Numbered from the stretch's first letter, positions 16,650-25,095 are shown. The stretch: 64,000 bases of DNA from Paraburkholderia ultramafica (GCF_902859915.1 NZ_CADIKK010000001.1:248001-312000), one strand, 5' to 3'. Made by a program: numbers and translations. The notes: generated by a model from the letters alone, not told the origin.

Positions 16650-17942
16650 ATGAGCGTCCCGCAACAAGCCTTCCTCCGCGATGCGATGCGTCGCTTGAAC
16701 ATGACGCGCGACACGTTCGCGAACCGTATCGGCGTATCGCGCCGGGCGCTCGACACGTGGCTTCTGCCGGATGACTCGCAGGAATCGCGGGCCATGCCGG
16801 AGATCGTCGAGCGTTTCGTGTCGGAGATCGTCGTGCACGGCGATCCGGGCGAAAAATATACGCAAAGCGTAGATTCGCAGTCGCTCGCCAGCCAGATGCT
16901 GTTCGAGGGCAAGCCGCAGTTGCTGTCGGTCGATCAGTTCTCGCGCGACTCCGTGGAGGCGCTGTTCCGGGTGGCCGACATCATGCAGCCGATCGCCCGG
17001 CGCCGCAAAATCTCCCGCGTGCTCGAAGGCGCGGTGCTCGGCAACCTGTTCTTCGAGGCCAGCACGCGAACCCGCGTGAGCTTCGGCGCGGCGTTCTGCC
17101 GGCTGGGCGGCTCGGTGTGCGACACCACCGGCTTCACGTTTTCGTCGATGGCCAAGGGCGAGTCGATCTACGACACCAGCCGCGTGATGAGCGGCTACGT
17201 GGACGCGCTGGTGATCCGCCATCCGGAGCAAGGCTCGGTGGCCGAATTCGCGCGCGCGACCAACGTGCCGGTGATCAACGGCGGCGACGGCCCGGGCGAG
17301 CATCCGAGCCAGGCACTGCTCGATCTCTACACGATCCAGCGCGAGTTTTCGCGGCTCGGCAAGATCGTCGACGGTGCGCATATCGCGCTGGTCGGCGACC
17401 TGAAATACGGGCGCACCGTGCACTCGCTGGTGAAGCTGCTGGCGCTGTACCGCGGCATCAAATTCACGCTGATCTCGCCGCCGATGCTCGAAATGCCGGG
17501 CTACATCATCGAGCAGATTTCGCGCAACGATCACGTGATCGAGCAGACCCACGATCTGCCGAGCGGGCTGCGCGGCGTCGACGTGGTGTACGCGACCCGC
17601 ATCCAGAAAGAGCGCTTCACCGACGAATCGTTCGAGGGCTACACGCCGGACTTCCAGATCAATCAGGCGCTGATGGACAGTGTGTGCGGCGCGGACACGC
17701 TGATCATGCACCCGCTGCCGCGCGACAGCCGGCCGGGCGCGAACGATCTGAGCGTGGATCTGAATCACGATCCGCGGCTGGCGATTTTCCGGCAGACCGA
17801 CAACGGCATTCCGGTGCGGATGGCGATTTTCGCGGTGCTGCTGGGCGTCGAAAAACTGGTCCAGCATTCAATGCGTGATGCCGCGTGGCGCCCGCCCGTC
17901 TATCTCGGCCCGGACGACGCGGTGTTTCACGGCATCGACTGA
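16650..17942 (+). CDS. pyrB: Aspartate carbamoyltransferase with N-terminal HTH-like extension
   Basis: A 430-residue protein; standard catalytic chains are about 310. Residues 95-430 carry the carbamoyl-phosphate loop STRTRVSF (138-145), KGES (169-172), HPSQALLDLYT (218-228) and MHPLPRDSR (about 355-363). These catalyse carbamoyl phosphate plus aspartate to N-carbamoyl-aspartate in pyrimidine synthesis. Residues 5-65 (LRDAMRRLNMTRDTFANRIG, VSRRALDTWLLP) resemble a helix-turn-helix. No pyrI regulatory-chain gene or other pyr gene adjoins it. The start at ATG 16650 is supported because the extension has full coding character. The extension may bind nucleic acid or replace PyrI in regulation. 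Confidence 0.88.
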   Translation: MSVPQQAFLRDAMRRLNMTRDTFANRIGVSRRALDTWLLPDDSQESRAMPEIVERFVSEIVVHGDPGEKYTQSVDSQSLASQMLFEGKPQLLSVDQFSRDSVEALFRVADIMQPIARRRKISRVLEGAVLGNLFFEASTRTRVSFGAAFCRLGGSVCDTTGFTFSSMAKGESIYDTSRVMSGYVDALVIRHPEQGSVAEFARATNVPVINGGDGPGEHPSQALLDLYTIQREFSRLGKIVDGAHIALVGDLKYGRTVHSLVKLLALYRGIKFTLISPPMLEMPGYIIEQISRNDHVIEQTHDLPSGLRGVDVVYATRIQKERFTDESFEGYTPDFQINQALMDSVCGADTLIMHPLPRDSRPGANDLSVDLNHDPRLAIFRQTDNGIPVRMAIFAVLLGVEKLVQHSMRDAAWRPPVYLGPDDAVFHGID

Positions 17943-18049
17943 TGGCCGATCGCCGGATAGCGCGCCGCGAACCTCAGGTCGCGGCGCTTGCCGCGCTACT
18001 CGCGTGCCTGAACGCCGCGGCGAAGAACAGCACCTGATACTGCACCGCA

Positions 18050-18345
18050 CAAGCCGGTAATGGCGCGCGCCTGCTTCGTCGCAATCGTGCGGAAGTGGCC
18101 ATCGATGTAGGCCACCACTTCCGTACCCACACAGGTCTCATAGCGGCTGCGCGGATTGACTGGACTGTCGATGTACCAGCTCTCGTGACCGCCGTCGGGC
18201 ATCACGAGGATCACGTGATAACGGTCGGCCAGTTTGCCGATATGCGAATTCGCGGTGCAGTCAGTGTAGTTGCCACCCGAGCCATGCAGCACGTAGATGA
18301 CGGGGAAACGATTGGCCGCGTTGCCTTGCGCATATTTGCGCCGGG
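18050..18345 (-). pseudogene. Fragment of a putative esterase (PF00756 type)
   Basis: On the minus strand this stretch reads KYAQGNAANRFPVIYVLHGSGGNYTD through VVAYIDGHFRTIATKQARAITGL, the N-terminal half of an esterase D-like alpha/beta hydrolase. Translation loses resemblance right at the place where the catalytic Gly-x-Ser-x-Gly should follow ITGL, and soon stops (frame end at 17996). No start codon or signal peptide remains. The 5' edge is joined directly to the acyltransferase fragment at about 18345. The nucleophile Ser, Asp and His are absent, so it cannot be an active enzyme. Confidence 0.75.
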
Positions 18346-18725
18346 TAGATCGTGTCCTTGAGCGCATACCACTTCAGCATCAGCGACGCGTCGCCGGTAT
18401 AGAGAAGATAGGTCACCACCGGAACGCACAGCAGCAGACCGAACAGGACCATCGGGTAAATCCGCGCGATGCGTGCCTCGTAGAAAGAACGCGTCCCGCC
18501 GTGGATCAGTTTGTCGCGATAGGTAAACGTAAGAATGAAGCCGGACAGCACGAAGAACAACGACACGGCGGAACGTCCGCCGTCGACGAGATTAAAAATC
18601 GCCGACGGCAACGGCAGCAGGTTGTTTTCCGAATAATGGGAGATCACGACCGCGAACGCGGCAACGAACCGGATACTGGTCAACGCAGGAAACGCACCGC
18701 CCGACTCGTTTGAATCCGCCGCCAT
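18345..18725 (-). pseudogene. Truncated acyltransferase 3 (OafA/YrhL-like)
   Basis: From ATG 18725, with a GGGAGG ribosome site, the frame reads ALTSIRFVAAFAVVISHYSENN, GGRSAVSLFFVLSGFILTFTYRDKL and FYEARIARIYPMVLFGLLL, the first three to four membrane segments of an acyltransferase 3. After ALKDTIYPA the sequence switches to esterase-derived DNA read in another frame and stops at 18261. A complete acyltransferase 3 has about 10 membrane segments and ~350 residues. About 125 remain. Initiation signals look intact, so a short membrane peptide could still be made. Confidence 0.75.
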
Positions 18726-18932
18726 GGAGGTCGCCTCCCGATTGTGCGTGGCTGAATTTACCATTCACAATCGGTCGAGCGAATCTCCCGTCAGGTCGCT
18801 CTTGCTGCAATGGCGGGAACATCCAGGCAATTGGCGCGAGCGGGCGAGCCGGCGATGCGACGATCCCACAATCGAACCGGCAACGCGGTCACATCCGCAG
18901 TGCGGCGAACGGCGATGGCCGCCGGCGCGCAA

Positions 18933-19814
18933 TCATGCTGCGCCGTGAGCGTTGCCGATTGCGTTCAGTTCATCGAGCACCTCACCGGACAAACTCAAGC
19001 GTGCCGCCTGCAGGTTTTCATGCAGATGCCCAACCGATGAAGTACCGGGGATCAGCAGAATGTTAGGTGACCGATGCAACAGCCAGGCGAGCGCCACCTG
19101 CATCGGCGTCGCGCCGATCGTCTGCGCGACGCCTGACAGCGCCGACGACTGGATCGGCGTGAATCCGCCGAGCGGGAAGAACGGCACGCAGGCGATCCCC
19201 TCGTCCGCAAGGTCGTCGATCAGCGCGTCGTCGTCGCGATGAACCAGGTTGTAGTGGTTCTGCACGCAGACGACCTCCGCGATGCGCCGCGCCTCGGCAA
19301 TCTGCGCGGCCGTCACGTTGCTCAAACCGATATGACGCACGAGCCCACGCTGTTGAAGTTCGGCAAGCGCCGTCACCTGCCTTTCGATCGAACCTTCAGC
19401 GGGCGCATGCACGCTGCCCATGATGCGCATGTTCACGACCTCCAGCGTGTCGAGGCCGAGATTGCGCAGGTTGTCATGCACGCCGCGCTCGATGTCTTCC
19501 GGTTCGAGCGCCGGCAGCCACGCGCCATCGCCGCCCCGGGTCGCGCCGACCTTGGTGACGATCACGAGATCGTCCGGGTACGGATGCAGCGCTTCGCGGA
19601 TCAACTGGTTGGTGATATGCGGCCCGTAAAAGTCGCTCGTATCGATGTGGTTGACGCCCGACGCCACCGCTTCGCGCAACACCTCGAGCGCCGCGGCGCG
19701 GTCTTTCGGCGGCCCGAACACGCCGGGTCCGGCCAGCTGCATCGCGCCGTAACCCATGCGCCGCACTGCGCGCCCGGCAAGCGGAAAGCTATCCGTGAGG
19801 GTGAAATTCGACAT
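18933..19814 (-). CDS. Aldo/keto reductase
   Basis: A 293-residue NADPH-dependent reductase. ATG 19814 has the ribosome site AAGGAGCGCG. Catalytic-tetrad positions visible are Asp58 (NHIDTSDFYG), Tyr63 and Lys88 (IVTKVGA). The usual catalytic His is replaced (EVVNMRIMG), as in some AKR subfamilies. GLSNVT and VQNHYNL are family signatures, and LIPGTSSVGHLHENL is the NADP-binding end. Cytoplasmic. It is divergent from a LysR gene 104 bases away, the usual arrangement for LysR control. Substrate unknown. Confidence 0.9.
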   Translation of the reverse strand: MSNFTLTDSFPLAGRAVRRMGYGAMQLAGPGVFGPPKDRAAALEVLREAVASGVNHIDTSDFYGPHITNQLIREALHPYPDDLVIVTKVGATRGGDGAWLPALEPEDIERGVHDNLRNLGLDTLEVVNMRIMGSVHAPAEGSIERQVTALAELQQRGLVRHIGLSNVTAAQIAEARRIAEVVCVQNHYNLVHRDDDALIDDLADEGIACVPFFPLGGFTPIQSSALSGVAQTIGATPMQVALAWLLHRSPNILLIPGTSSVGHLHENLQAARLSLSGEVLDELNAIGNAHGAA

Positions 19815-19918
19815 GACGCGCTCCTTGATGAGTGGGTGAGCAGCAGTATCGCCGGGATTGCGTTGTTGAATAAACCGGTCTAACGTGTACGGGTTGTTTA
19901 AAAATGTGAACAATCGCG

Positions 19919-20839
19919 ATGGAATTGAACGACCTGGCCGCTTTCGTTTCAGTCGCCCGGGCGGGCGGCTTTCGCGACGCGGCGCGCATCAGCGGCGTGT
20001 CCGCGTCCAGTCTCAGCATCGCCGTGCGCCGGCTGGAGGCGAAGCTCGGTCTGCGTCTCCTGAACCGCACCACGCGCAGTGTCGCCCCGACCGAGGCCGG
20101 GTCGCGGCTCATCGAGAAACTGACGCCGCTATTCGGCGAGATGGAAGCGGCGCTCGACGTTCTCAACGTCTTCAGGGACACGCCGACCGGCACGCTCAAA
20201 CTGAACGTACCGTCGAGCGCCGCACGCATTGTTTTGCCGAACGTCATTGCGCCATTCCTCAAGATGTATCCGGACATCCGCGTCGAAGTGGTGGTCGAGG
20301 ACGGTTTCGTCGACGTGCTGTCGATTGGCTGTGATGCGGGCATTCGCTATGACGAGCGCCTCGAGCAGGACATGATCGCGCTGCCGATCGGGCCACGCGT
20401 GCAGCGCTTCGCGACGGCCGCGGCGCCTGCTTATCTCGACGAGCACGGACGCCCCGAAGATCCGCGCGAGCTGCTCTCTCACGCGTGCTTGCGCGGGCAA
20501 TTCGCCGGCGGCGCGACCCCGACCTGGTACTTCGAGCGCGATGGCGAAGTGTTGCAGTTGAATCCATCCGGGCCGCTGCTCGTACGGCCAGGGGCCGCGA
20601 TCGACCTTGCTATCAGTTGCGCGGCGGCAGGCGTCGGTGTCATTCATCTGTTCGAAGACATGCTGCGCCCGCATCTCGACAGCGGCGCGTTGGAGCCCAT
20701 TCTTGAGCCGTGGTGGCAGCGCTTTTCGGGGCCCTTTCTTTACTATCCCGGACGCCGCCACTTGCCGGCGCCGTTGCGCGCGTTCGTCGATTTTCTGAAG
20801 GCGGGCCATGCGGGCAATGTCGGCAATGCGCAGAGATGA
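19919..20839 (+). CDS. LysR-family transcriptional regulator
   Basis: A 306-residue LysR regulator. The N-terminal winged helix is at residues 1-60 (MELNDLAAFVSVARAGGFRD, SVSAS-like recognition helix, NRTTRSVAPTEAG). The effector domain follows from about residue 90 (GTLKLNVPSSAARIVLP) and resembles the CrgA/AaeR type. It is divergent from the aldo/keto reductase and probably regulates it and itself from the 104-base shared region. Confidence 0.9.
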   Translation: MELNDLAAFVSVARAGGFRDAARISGVSASSLSIAVRRLEAKLGLRLLNRTTRSVAPTEAGSRLIEKLTPLFGEMEAALDVLNVFRDTPTGTLKLNVPSSAARIVLPNVIAPFLKMYPDIRVEVVVEDGFVDVLSIGCDAGIRYDERLEQDMIALPIGPRVQRFATAAAPAYLDEHGRPEDPRELLSHACLRGQFAGGATPTWYFERDGEVLQLNPSGPLLVRPGAAIDLAISCAAAGVGVIHLFEDMLRPHLDSGALEPILEPWWQRFSGPFLYYPGRRHLPAPLRAFVDFLKAGHAGNVGNAQR

Positions 20840-20881
20840 TGCAGCCGCATCGCCGCGCATGACCGGCCGGCGCTCAGCGCC

Positions 20882-21241
20882 TCAATGCGTGCGCTTGCAC
20901 AGCTGCGCGACCGTCGTCAGGAAAAGCTCCGCGCCAACCGGCTTGCGCAGGCAGGCGTTCCAGTTGTTCGCCTCGCTGTCTGGCGGCGGCACGGCGGTAT
21001 GGACAAGTATCGGCACATCGGCGAGTTGCGGCATCGCTCTCAAACGGCAGCACAATTCAGCGCCGTCCATGATCGGCATCATCCAGTCGGTAACAATCAG
21101 GTCGGGAACGCGAGACGCGATGCGCGCGACCGCCTCGGCGCCGTTGCTCGCGCAACCCACCTCGTAACCTGCGCCTTCGAGAATCAGGCGCCACGCGGCC
21201 AGGATTTCCGGCTCGTCGTCCACCAGCAGGATTGAGTGCAT
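20882..21241 (-). CDS. Stand-alone response regulator receiver
   Basis: A 119-residue CheY-like receiver with nothing attached. The acidic pair is Asp8-Asp9 (LLVDDEPE), the phospho-acceptor is Asp52 (LIVTDWMMP), and Thr82 and Lys100 (LRKPV) complete the switch set. All key residues are present. It lies tail-away from the histidine kinase gene at 21515, in divergent orientation with 273 bases between starts, and may be its partner. With no output domain it must act through protein contacts or a phosphorelay. Confidence 0.9.
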   Translation of the reverse strand: MHSILLVDDEPEILAAWRLILEGAGYEVGCASNGAEAVARIASRVPDLIVTDWMMPIMDGAELCCRLRAMPQLADVPILVHTAVPPPDSEANNWNACLRKPVGAELFLTTVAQLCKRTH

Positions 21242-21514
21242 CAGGGATCGCCGGGTTAAACGTCTTTGTCCTCTAACGAGGGCGGCGCAACAAGTGTTCC
21301 ACTACCGGCAAATGCGGTGATAATGAGGCGGATCGTCGGCTGAAGCGGCGCGCTTTTCGAGCGCACGCGCACGAGGCGCCCGCTGGCCAGGCCTCTCATT
21401 CATTCCAGCGCAAAGTATGTGTGTCCAAAGACGCAGGCGCTGGTCTTCGGCCCTACGGGTCTGGCATGGTTCGAGCACATGTATGTTGTAGAAACTTCAT
21501 CCCTACGCCCCATC

Positions 21515-22732
21515 ATGACCGACACACGCGTGAGCCCGCTGCGCAATTTTGCCGAGTTCGTTCGGGCGGAGCGAATCCAGCTCACCGGGCAATGGATGAA
21601 TGCCGTTGCCAGCGACGCCGATCTCGTCGAAGCCGACAAGCTCACTTACCAGCAACTCGCCGATCATCTGCCGGAAATACTGGAAGGACTCTGCGCGGCG
21701 CTCGATATCGAAGATCTCGAGCGCGTCGAAACGTCGATCGAACGCAACGCGAAAAAGCACGGCAAGGTGCGTTGGCGCCAGGGCTACCGGATCGAGGAAC
21801 TCGTGCGCGAACTCGATCTCTTTCATCAGGTGCTCGACGAGGCGCTCGAAAAGTTCGCCCTGAGCGACAGCACCTTCACGCGCCGTCATGAAAGCCGCGC
21901 GCGGCGGCTGATCGCCGAAGCGGTCAGCATGGTGTCGTACGCGTCGATCAAGGAAGTGGTTAGTGAACGGGACCGCAAGATCGACGAGTACACCGGCCGG
22001 CTCGAACGCGCGAACCATGAACTGACCTTGAAGCAGCGGCTGGTGAGCGATCTCTACGAGTCGCGGATGCAGATCACGCGCAGCGTGGTGCACGACCTGC
22101 GCAATTTCCTGAACGCGTTTTCGATCGCGCTGCAACTGATCGGACGGGCGCCGTCAAAAGCCGATACCGCGTTGACGCTGGCGAACCGGCAAGCCGCCGA
22201 CATGAAGCAGCTCGTCGACCAGATGGTCGAATACTCCGTCGTGCTCGGCGACGGCGCGCCGCTCATACTCGAACAGGTGGACCCGCGCGAGCTTTACGAC
22301 GAGCTCGTCGCGTCCTCGCGCCCGTTTATCGAGGCCAAAGGGCTGACGTTGCGCGCGTCGTGCGATCCGGCGCTGAAGGCGGTCACGTCCAATCGCCTCA
22401 AGCTGAAACAGATCGCGGTCAATCTGCTGTCCAACGCGACCAAGTACACGAAGTCGGGGCAAGTCGAATTTCAGTTCACGATGGCCGGCGCGGAGCACTG
22501 GACGATTCGCGTATCGGATACCGGTGTGGGCATCGCGCCTTCGGACGCGGAGCGCGTGTTCGACGAATTCGAGCGCGCCGCGGGTGAGGATATTCCCGGC
22601 ACGGGGCTGGGTCTCGCGATCGTCAAGGAGCTGTGCCGCGTGTTGAATGGGCAGATCGATTTTGTGTCCCGCGAGGGGGTGGGTACCACGTTCGAAATCC
22701 GCTTTCCGCTGGTGCTCGAAGAAGCGCAATGA
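21515..22732 (+). CDS. Soluble sensor histidine kinase with RsbRD-like N-terminal domain
   Basis: A 405-residue kinase from ATG 21515; an in-frame ATG at 21479 is possible and neither has a strong ribosome site. Residues 10-150 are helical and resemble the RsbRD N-terminal domain (FVRAERIQLTGQWMNAVA, KHGKVRWRQGYRIEELVREL). A coiled coil leads to the H-box with His193 (SVVHDLRNFLNA). The ATPase domain has the N-box LLSNATKY (Asn307), DTGVGIAP (335-342) and GTGLGLAIV (362-370). There is no membrane segment, so it senses a cytoplasmic signal. A lone receiver gene is divergent. Confidence 0.88.
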   Translation: MTDTRVSPLRNFAEFVRAERIQLTGQWMNAVASDADLVEADKLTYQQLADHLPEILEGLCAALDIEDLERVETSIERNAKKHGKVRWRQGYRIEELVRELDLFHQVLDEALEKFALSDSTFTRRHESRARRLIAEAVSMVSYASIKEVVSERDRKIDEYTGRLERANHELTLKQRLVSDLYESRMQITRSVVHDLRNFLNAFSIALQLIGRAPSKADTALTLANRQAADMKQLVDQMVEYSVVLGDGAPLILEQVDPRELYDELVASSRPFIEAKGLTLRASCDPALKAVTSNRLKLKQIAVNLLSNATKYTKSGQVEFQFTMAGAEHWTIRVSDTGVGIAPSDAERVFDEFERAAGEDIPGTGLGLAIVKELCRVLNGQIDFVSREGVGTTFEIRFPLVLEEAQ

Positions 22733-22850
22733 GGTTCAAGCGGCGGTGATGTTCCACCGCGCGTTCGCCAGGGAGTCGGGATATCGCCGCATCCGTCCCG
22801 ACACGCTGCTGACCATGCACGCGGCGCTGCGTGTTGAACGCTCGGCGCAC

Positions 22851-23255
22851 TCACGGCGGCGCCGGTGCGCTGCGGCTCATCGGCAGGCATTCGCTCATCG
22901 CGCCGCCCCGGTCGCTCAGCCCGCGCACGACGACCTCGGATGACTTGCCGTCACGCCTCGCCAGTTCGGCGAGATCGAGCAATGCAGCGTAGCGGGCGGA
23001 ACAGTCTTGCGATGCTTCGACTGCGCGATTCGCAAGAGGGCCGTGCGCGGGTGTGATGAACCCGCTCAGCGCAGCAGCCGTCAAACCCGCCGCGACGACG
23101 AGCGCCGCCAGCACACCCGCTCTGCAAACCGCCCGTTCCGATGACGCGTCGAAACGCGAGCGGCGCGCCACGTCCCTGCCCAGTTCATCTATCGCCTCAC
23201 GATGCAAGCGCCTCAACGTGAGGCAGGCTTTGAGCCGCATGGCCGCGCCGATCAT
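22851..23255 (-). CDS. Small single-pass membrane protein, coupled to the repeat protein
   Basis: A 134-residue protein beginning MIGAAMRLKACLTLRRLHRE. It has a basic N-terminal half (VARRSRFDASSERAVCRAG), one membrane segment (VLAALVVAAGLTAAALSGFI) and an extracytoplasmic C-terminal region with Cys residues (SQDCSARYAALLDLAELARR, AMSECLPM). Its ATG overlaps the TGA of the upstream repeat-protein gene as ATGA, so it is translated with it. I recognise no family. Pairing suggests a helper or anchor for the exported repeat protein. Confidence 0.65.
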   Translation of the reverse strand: MIGAAMRLKACLTLRRLHREAIDELGRDVARRSRFDASSERAVCRAGVLAALVVAAGLTAAALSGFITPAHGPLANRAVEASQDCSARYAALLDLAELARRDGKSSEVVVRGLSDRGGAMSECLPMSRSAPAPP

Positions 23256-24190
23256 GCCCAATGCGCCGGCACCCACACGCGCCCGACCCAGTGGCCCGGC
23301 ACCCACACGACCGGACGCGGCGCCGGCGCGACATACACGGCGCGCGGTGCCACATACACGGCCGGCGGCGGGGGCGGCGGTGCATAGACCACCGGCGGCG
23401 GAACATAGACGACCGGCGGCGGCACGACCACCGGCTTCGGCGCCACGACGACCGTCGTACCGCCCGTGGTAACGACGCCGGTCGTGACCACCGTCCCGCT
23501 CGTCGTCACCGTGTTGCTGTGCGTGCCGGTCACGCTCGTCGAGGTCGTCACGACGCCCGGCGCGACACGCGTCGCCGTGCCGGAGTGATTGACGGTGCCG
23601 CCGTCCGGGCCGGTCAGCGTGCTCGAGCGTGAGCAGGTCGAGCCGGCGCAACTGGTCGATGCCGAATGATCGACCGTGTTGCCGTTCGAGCCCGTGATCG
23701 ACCCCGACGACGAATACTGGCCCGGCGCGGTCCTCGTCACCTCGCCGGAGGTGGTGGCCGTTTTGCCGTCGGGCCCGGTCAGCGTGCCGGTGTGCGAGCA
23801 GCTGCCGCCCGCGCAGTTGGTGTCGCCTGCGCGCTGGACGGAGTTGCCGTAGCGTCCGGTCGCCGTGCCCGAATTCGAAAACTGGCCCGGCGCGTTGCGC
23901 GTCACGGTGCCGGTGTTGCTTGCAAAGCCGCCATAAGGACCGGCGACGCCGCCCGCATGCGAACAGCTGCCGCCGCCGCACGAGCCGAAACGCGCGCCGT
24001 TGTAAGTGCCGTGCGATGTGTAGGCGGTGCCGTGCTGCGACCAGGCGAACGCCGATGCGCTGCCGAGCGCGAGCACGGCGACGGTTGCGCTGAGTACGAG
24101 CTTGCGCAGCGTGCCGCGCGCGGATGAAGGGGCGGTCGATGACGCAACACAAGCGGCGGTGGCCGGGACGGCGAACGAACGATTTTTCAC
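23252..24190 (-). CDS. Exported protein with 55-residue cysteine-pair repeats and PGHW tail
   Basis: A 312-residue protein. I chose GTG 24190 because AAGGA lies seven bases upstream; an upstream GTG at 24226 lacks one. A long signal peptide ends near residue 49 (ALGSASAFA). Three repeats begin at Cys71, Cys126 and Cys181, an exact 55-residue period, each opening with Cys-x4-Cys-Ser and containing TGPDG, TR-APG and TG-GN elements. A Val/Pro-rich region (VVVPPPVVYVPPPVV) and a terminal WVPGHW-VGR-VWVPAHW follow; PGHW tails occur in Burkholderia cell-surface proteins of unknown role. It looks like a secreted or envelope structural protein. The next gene overlaps by four bases. Confidence 0.75.
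   Translation of the reverse strand: MKNRSFAVPATAACVASSTAPSSARGTLRKLVLSATVAVLALGSASAFAWSQHGTAYTSHGTYNGARFGSCGGGSCSHAGGVAGPYGGFASNTGTVTRNAPGQFSNSGTATGRYGNSVQRAGDTNCAGGSCSHTGTLTGPDGKTATTSGEVTRTAPGQYSSSGSITGSNGNTVDHSASTSCAGSTCSRSSTLTGPDGGTVNHSGTATRVAPGVVTTSTSVTGTHSNTVTTSGTVVTTGVVTTGGTTVVVAPKPVVVPPPVVYVPPPVVYAPPPPPPAVYVAPRAVYVAPAPRPVVWVPGHWVGRVWVPAHWA
23486..23980 (-). repeat. Tandem 165-base coding repeat (three units)
   Basis: The DNA encoding residues 71 to about 235 of the exported protein consists of three diverged units of 165 bases. The units keep the Cys pair, the TGPDG turn and the APG motif while the intervening residues vary. Such repeats can change copy number between strains. Confidence 0.6.
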
Positions 24191-24714
24191 GGTAGGTCCT
24201 TGCTGGATTCGGGCCACGTGTGTCACTGCTGCGTGGCGACAAACGGACTATAGAAGGACGTGCCGGGCAAATCAGCAACGAAGATATGTCACCTTGTTTC
24301 ACCCTGGCGGAGGCATGCTGGACAAAGGTTTGCGGGCGCTTTGCGAGGGGCCGTGACATATTTCGACATAGATTGGGTTGACCGCGGATGGAAATGAATC
24401 TGCATGCGCTCGCGGTTGTCAATTAGCGTTACGCATTGCGAAACACCCTGCTCGCATAATCGCATGCAACGGTTGCCATTTTTTTATTGACAAGCCACGC
24501 GGCAAAACGGCACACTCGGTTTCATGTTGACGCACACCTCCATCGCCGTAGCGATTAATCACCCAAAGCGAGCCATCATCGGCTGGCTATTGGGAGCACG
24601 TGCGCGTTAGCAGTCTGAATCTGCAAAACAAGACCCCCAAGGCCCCGCCGGTAACGGAAGGGGCCTTTTGTTTTGAGGGCGCCTCCGTCCGCCGGCTCGA
24701 TGACGGAGAGCAAG
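24191..24714. other. Long intergenic region with an orphan terminator
   Basis: About 520 bases between divergent genes, clearly AT-richer than the flanks around 24230-24600. A consensus -35 element TTGACA sits at 24487-24492, but I see no good -10 at 17 bases. A strong hairpin terminator at 24639-24675 precedes the DUF2917 gene by about 40 bases. Either a short RNA is made here or the downstream gene is attenuated. No open frame of note crosses the region. Confidence 0.45.
24639..24675 (+). terminator. Rho-independent terminator upstream of the DUF2917 gene
   Basis: AAGGCCCC (24639-24646) pairs with GGGGCCTT (24660-24667) around a 13-base loop, followed by TTGTTTTG. No plus-strand gene ends just upstream, so it terminates an unannotated transcript or acts as a leader attenuator. 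Confidence 0.75.
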
Positions 24715-25095
24715 ATGGATCAGGCAAGCCCGCAGTGCATGGATGACGACTCAAGTCGGGATGCGTATCAGCAGGCCGAGCGTCTGCCGAAAGTGGTGCT
24801 GCATTTTTCCGTGATGCCAGGCGCGACGCTGAGCTGGCACGTCGAAGCCGACAGCACGCTCACGGTACAGGGCGCGCGCGTCTGGCTCACACGCGTCAGT
24901 TCACCTTACGATCACTGGCTCGCGCCGGGCGTCGAGTTCCGACTGCAACGCGGCGAACGCGTGTGGCTCAGCACGGACGGCGAACATGCCGCGCGCGTGT
25001 CGTTGAGCAGTGCGCTCTCAGTGAGACGCGGGATGCTCGGACGCTGGCTGGGATGGCTCGCATGGTTGAACATCGGGGCGCCTACGCCACGTTAG
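24715..25095 (+). CDS. DUF2917 family protein
   Basis: A 126-residue protein from ATG 24715, chosen for its GGAGAG ribosome site; ATG 24700 is an in-frame alternative. The core (VVLHFSVMPGATLSWHVEAD, TVQGARVWLTRVSSPYDHWL and LQRGERVWLSTD) matches DUF2917, a small beta-barrel (cupin-like) family common in Burkholderiales. The function is unknown. The gene lies directly behind a strong terminator and is followed by a bidirectional terminator shared with the thiolase gene. Confidence 0.85.
   Translation: MDQASPQCMDDDSSRDAYQQAERLPKVVLHFSVMPGATLSWHVEADSTLTVQGARVWLTRVSSPYDHWLAPGVEFRLQRGERVWLSTDGEHAARVSLSSALSVRRGMLGRWLGWLAWLNIGAPTPR

Noticed and set aside
16266-17867. Long minus-strand open frame across pyrB
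   Set aside because: It is the antisense of pyrB, produced by high GC third positions, with His/Arg-rich low-complexity translation and no ribosome site. Only the short segment outside pyrB (16266-16517) was kept, at low confidence.
23486-23980. CRISPR-like periodicity
   Set aside because: The 165-base period is in frame inside a coding gene and the units are diverged without constant spacers. It is a protein repeat.
24191-24714. Riboswitch before the DUF2917 gene
   Set aside because: The terminator hairpin is clear, but I could not find a conserved aptamer core of any known class. Left as a small RNA or attenuator candidate.
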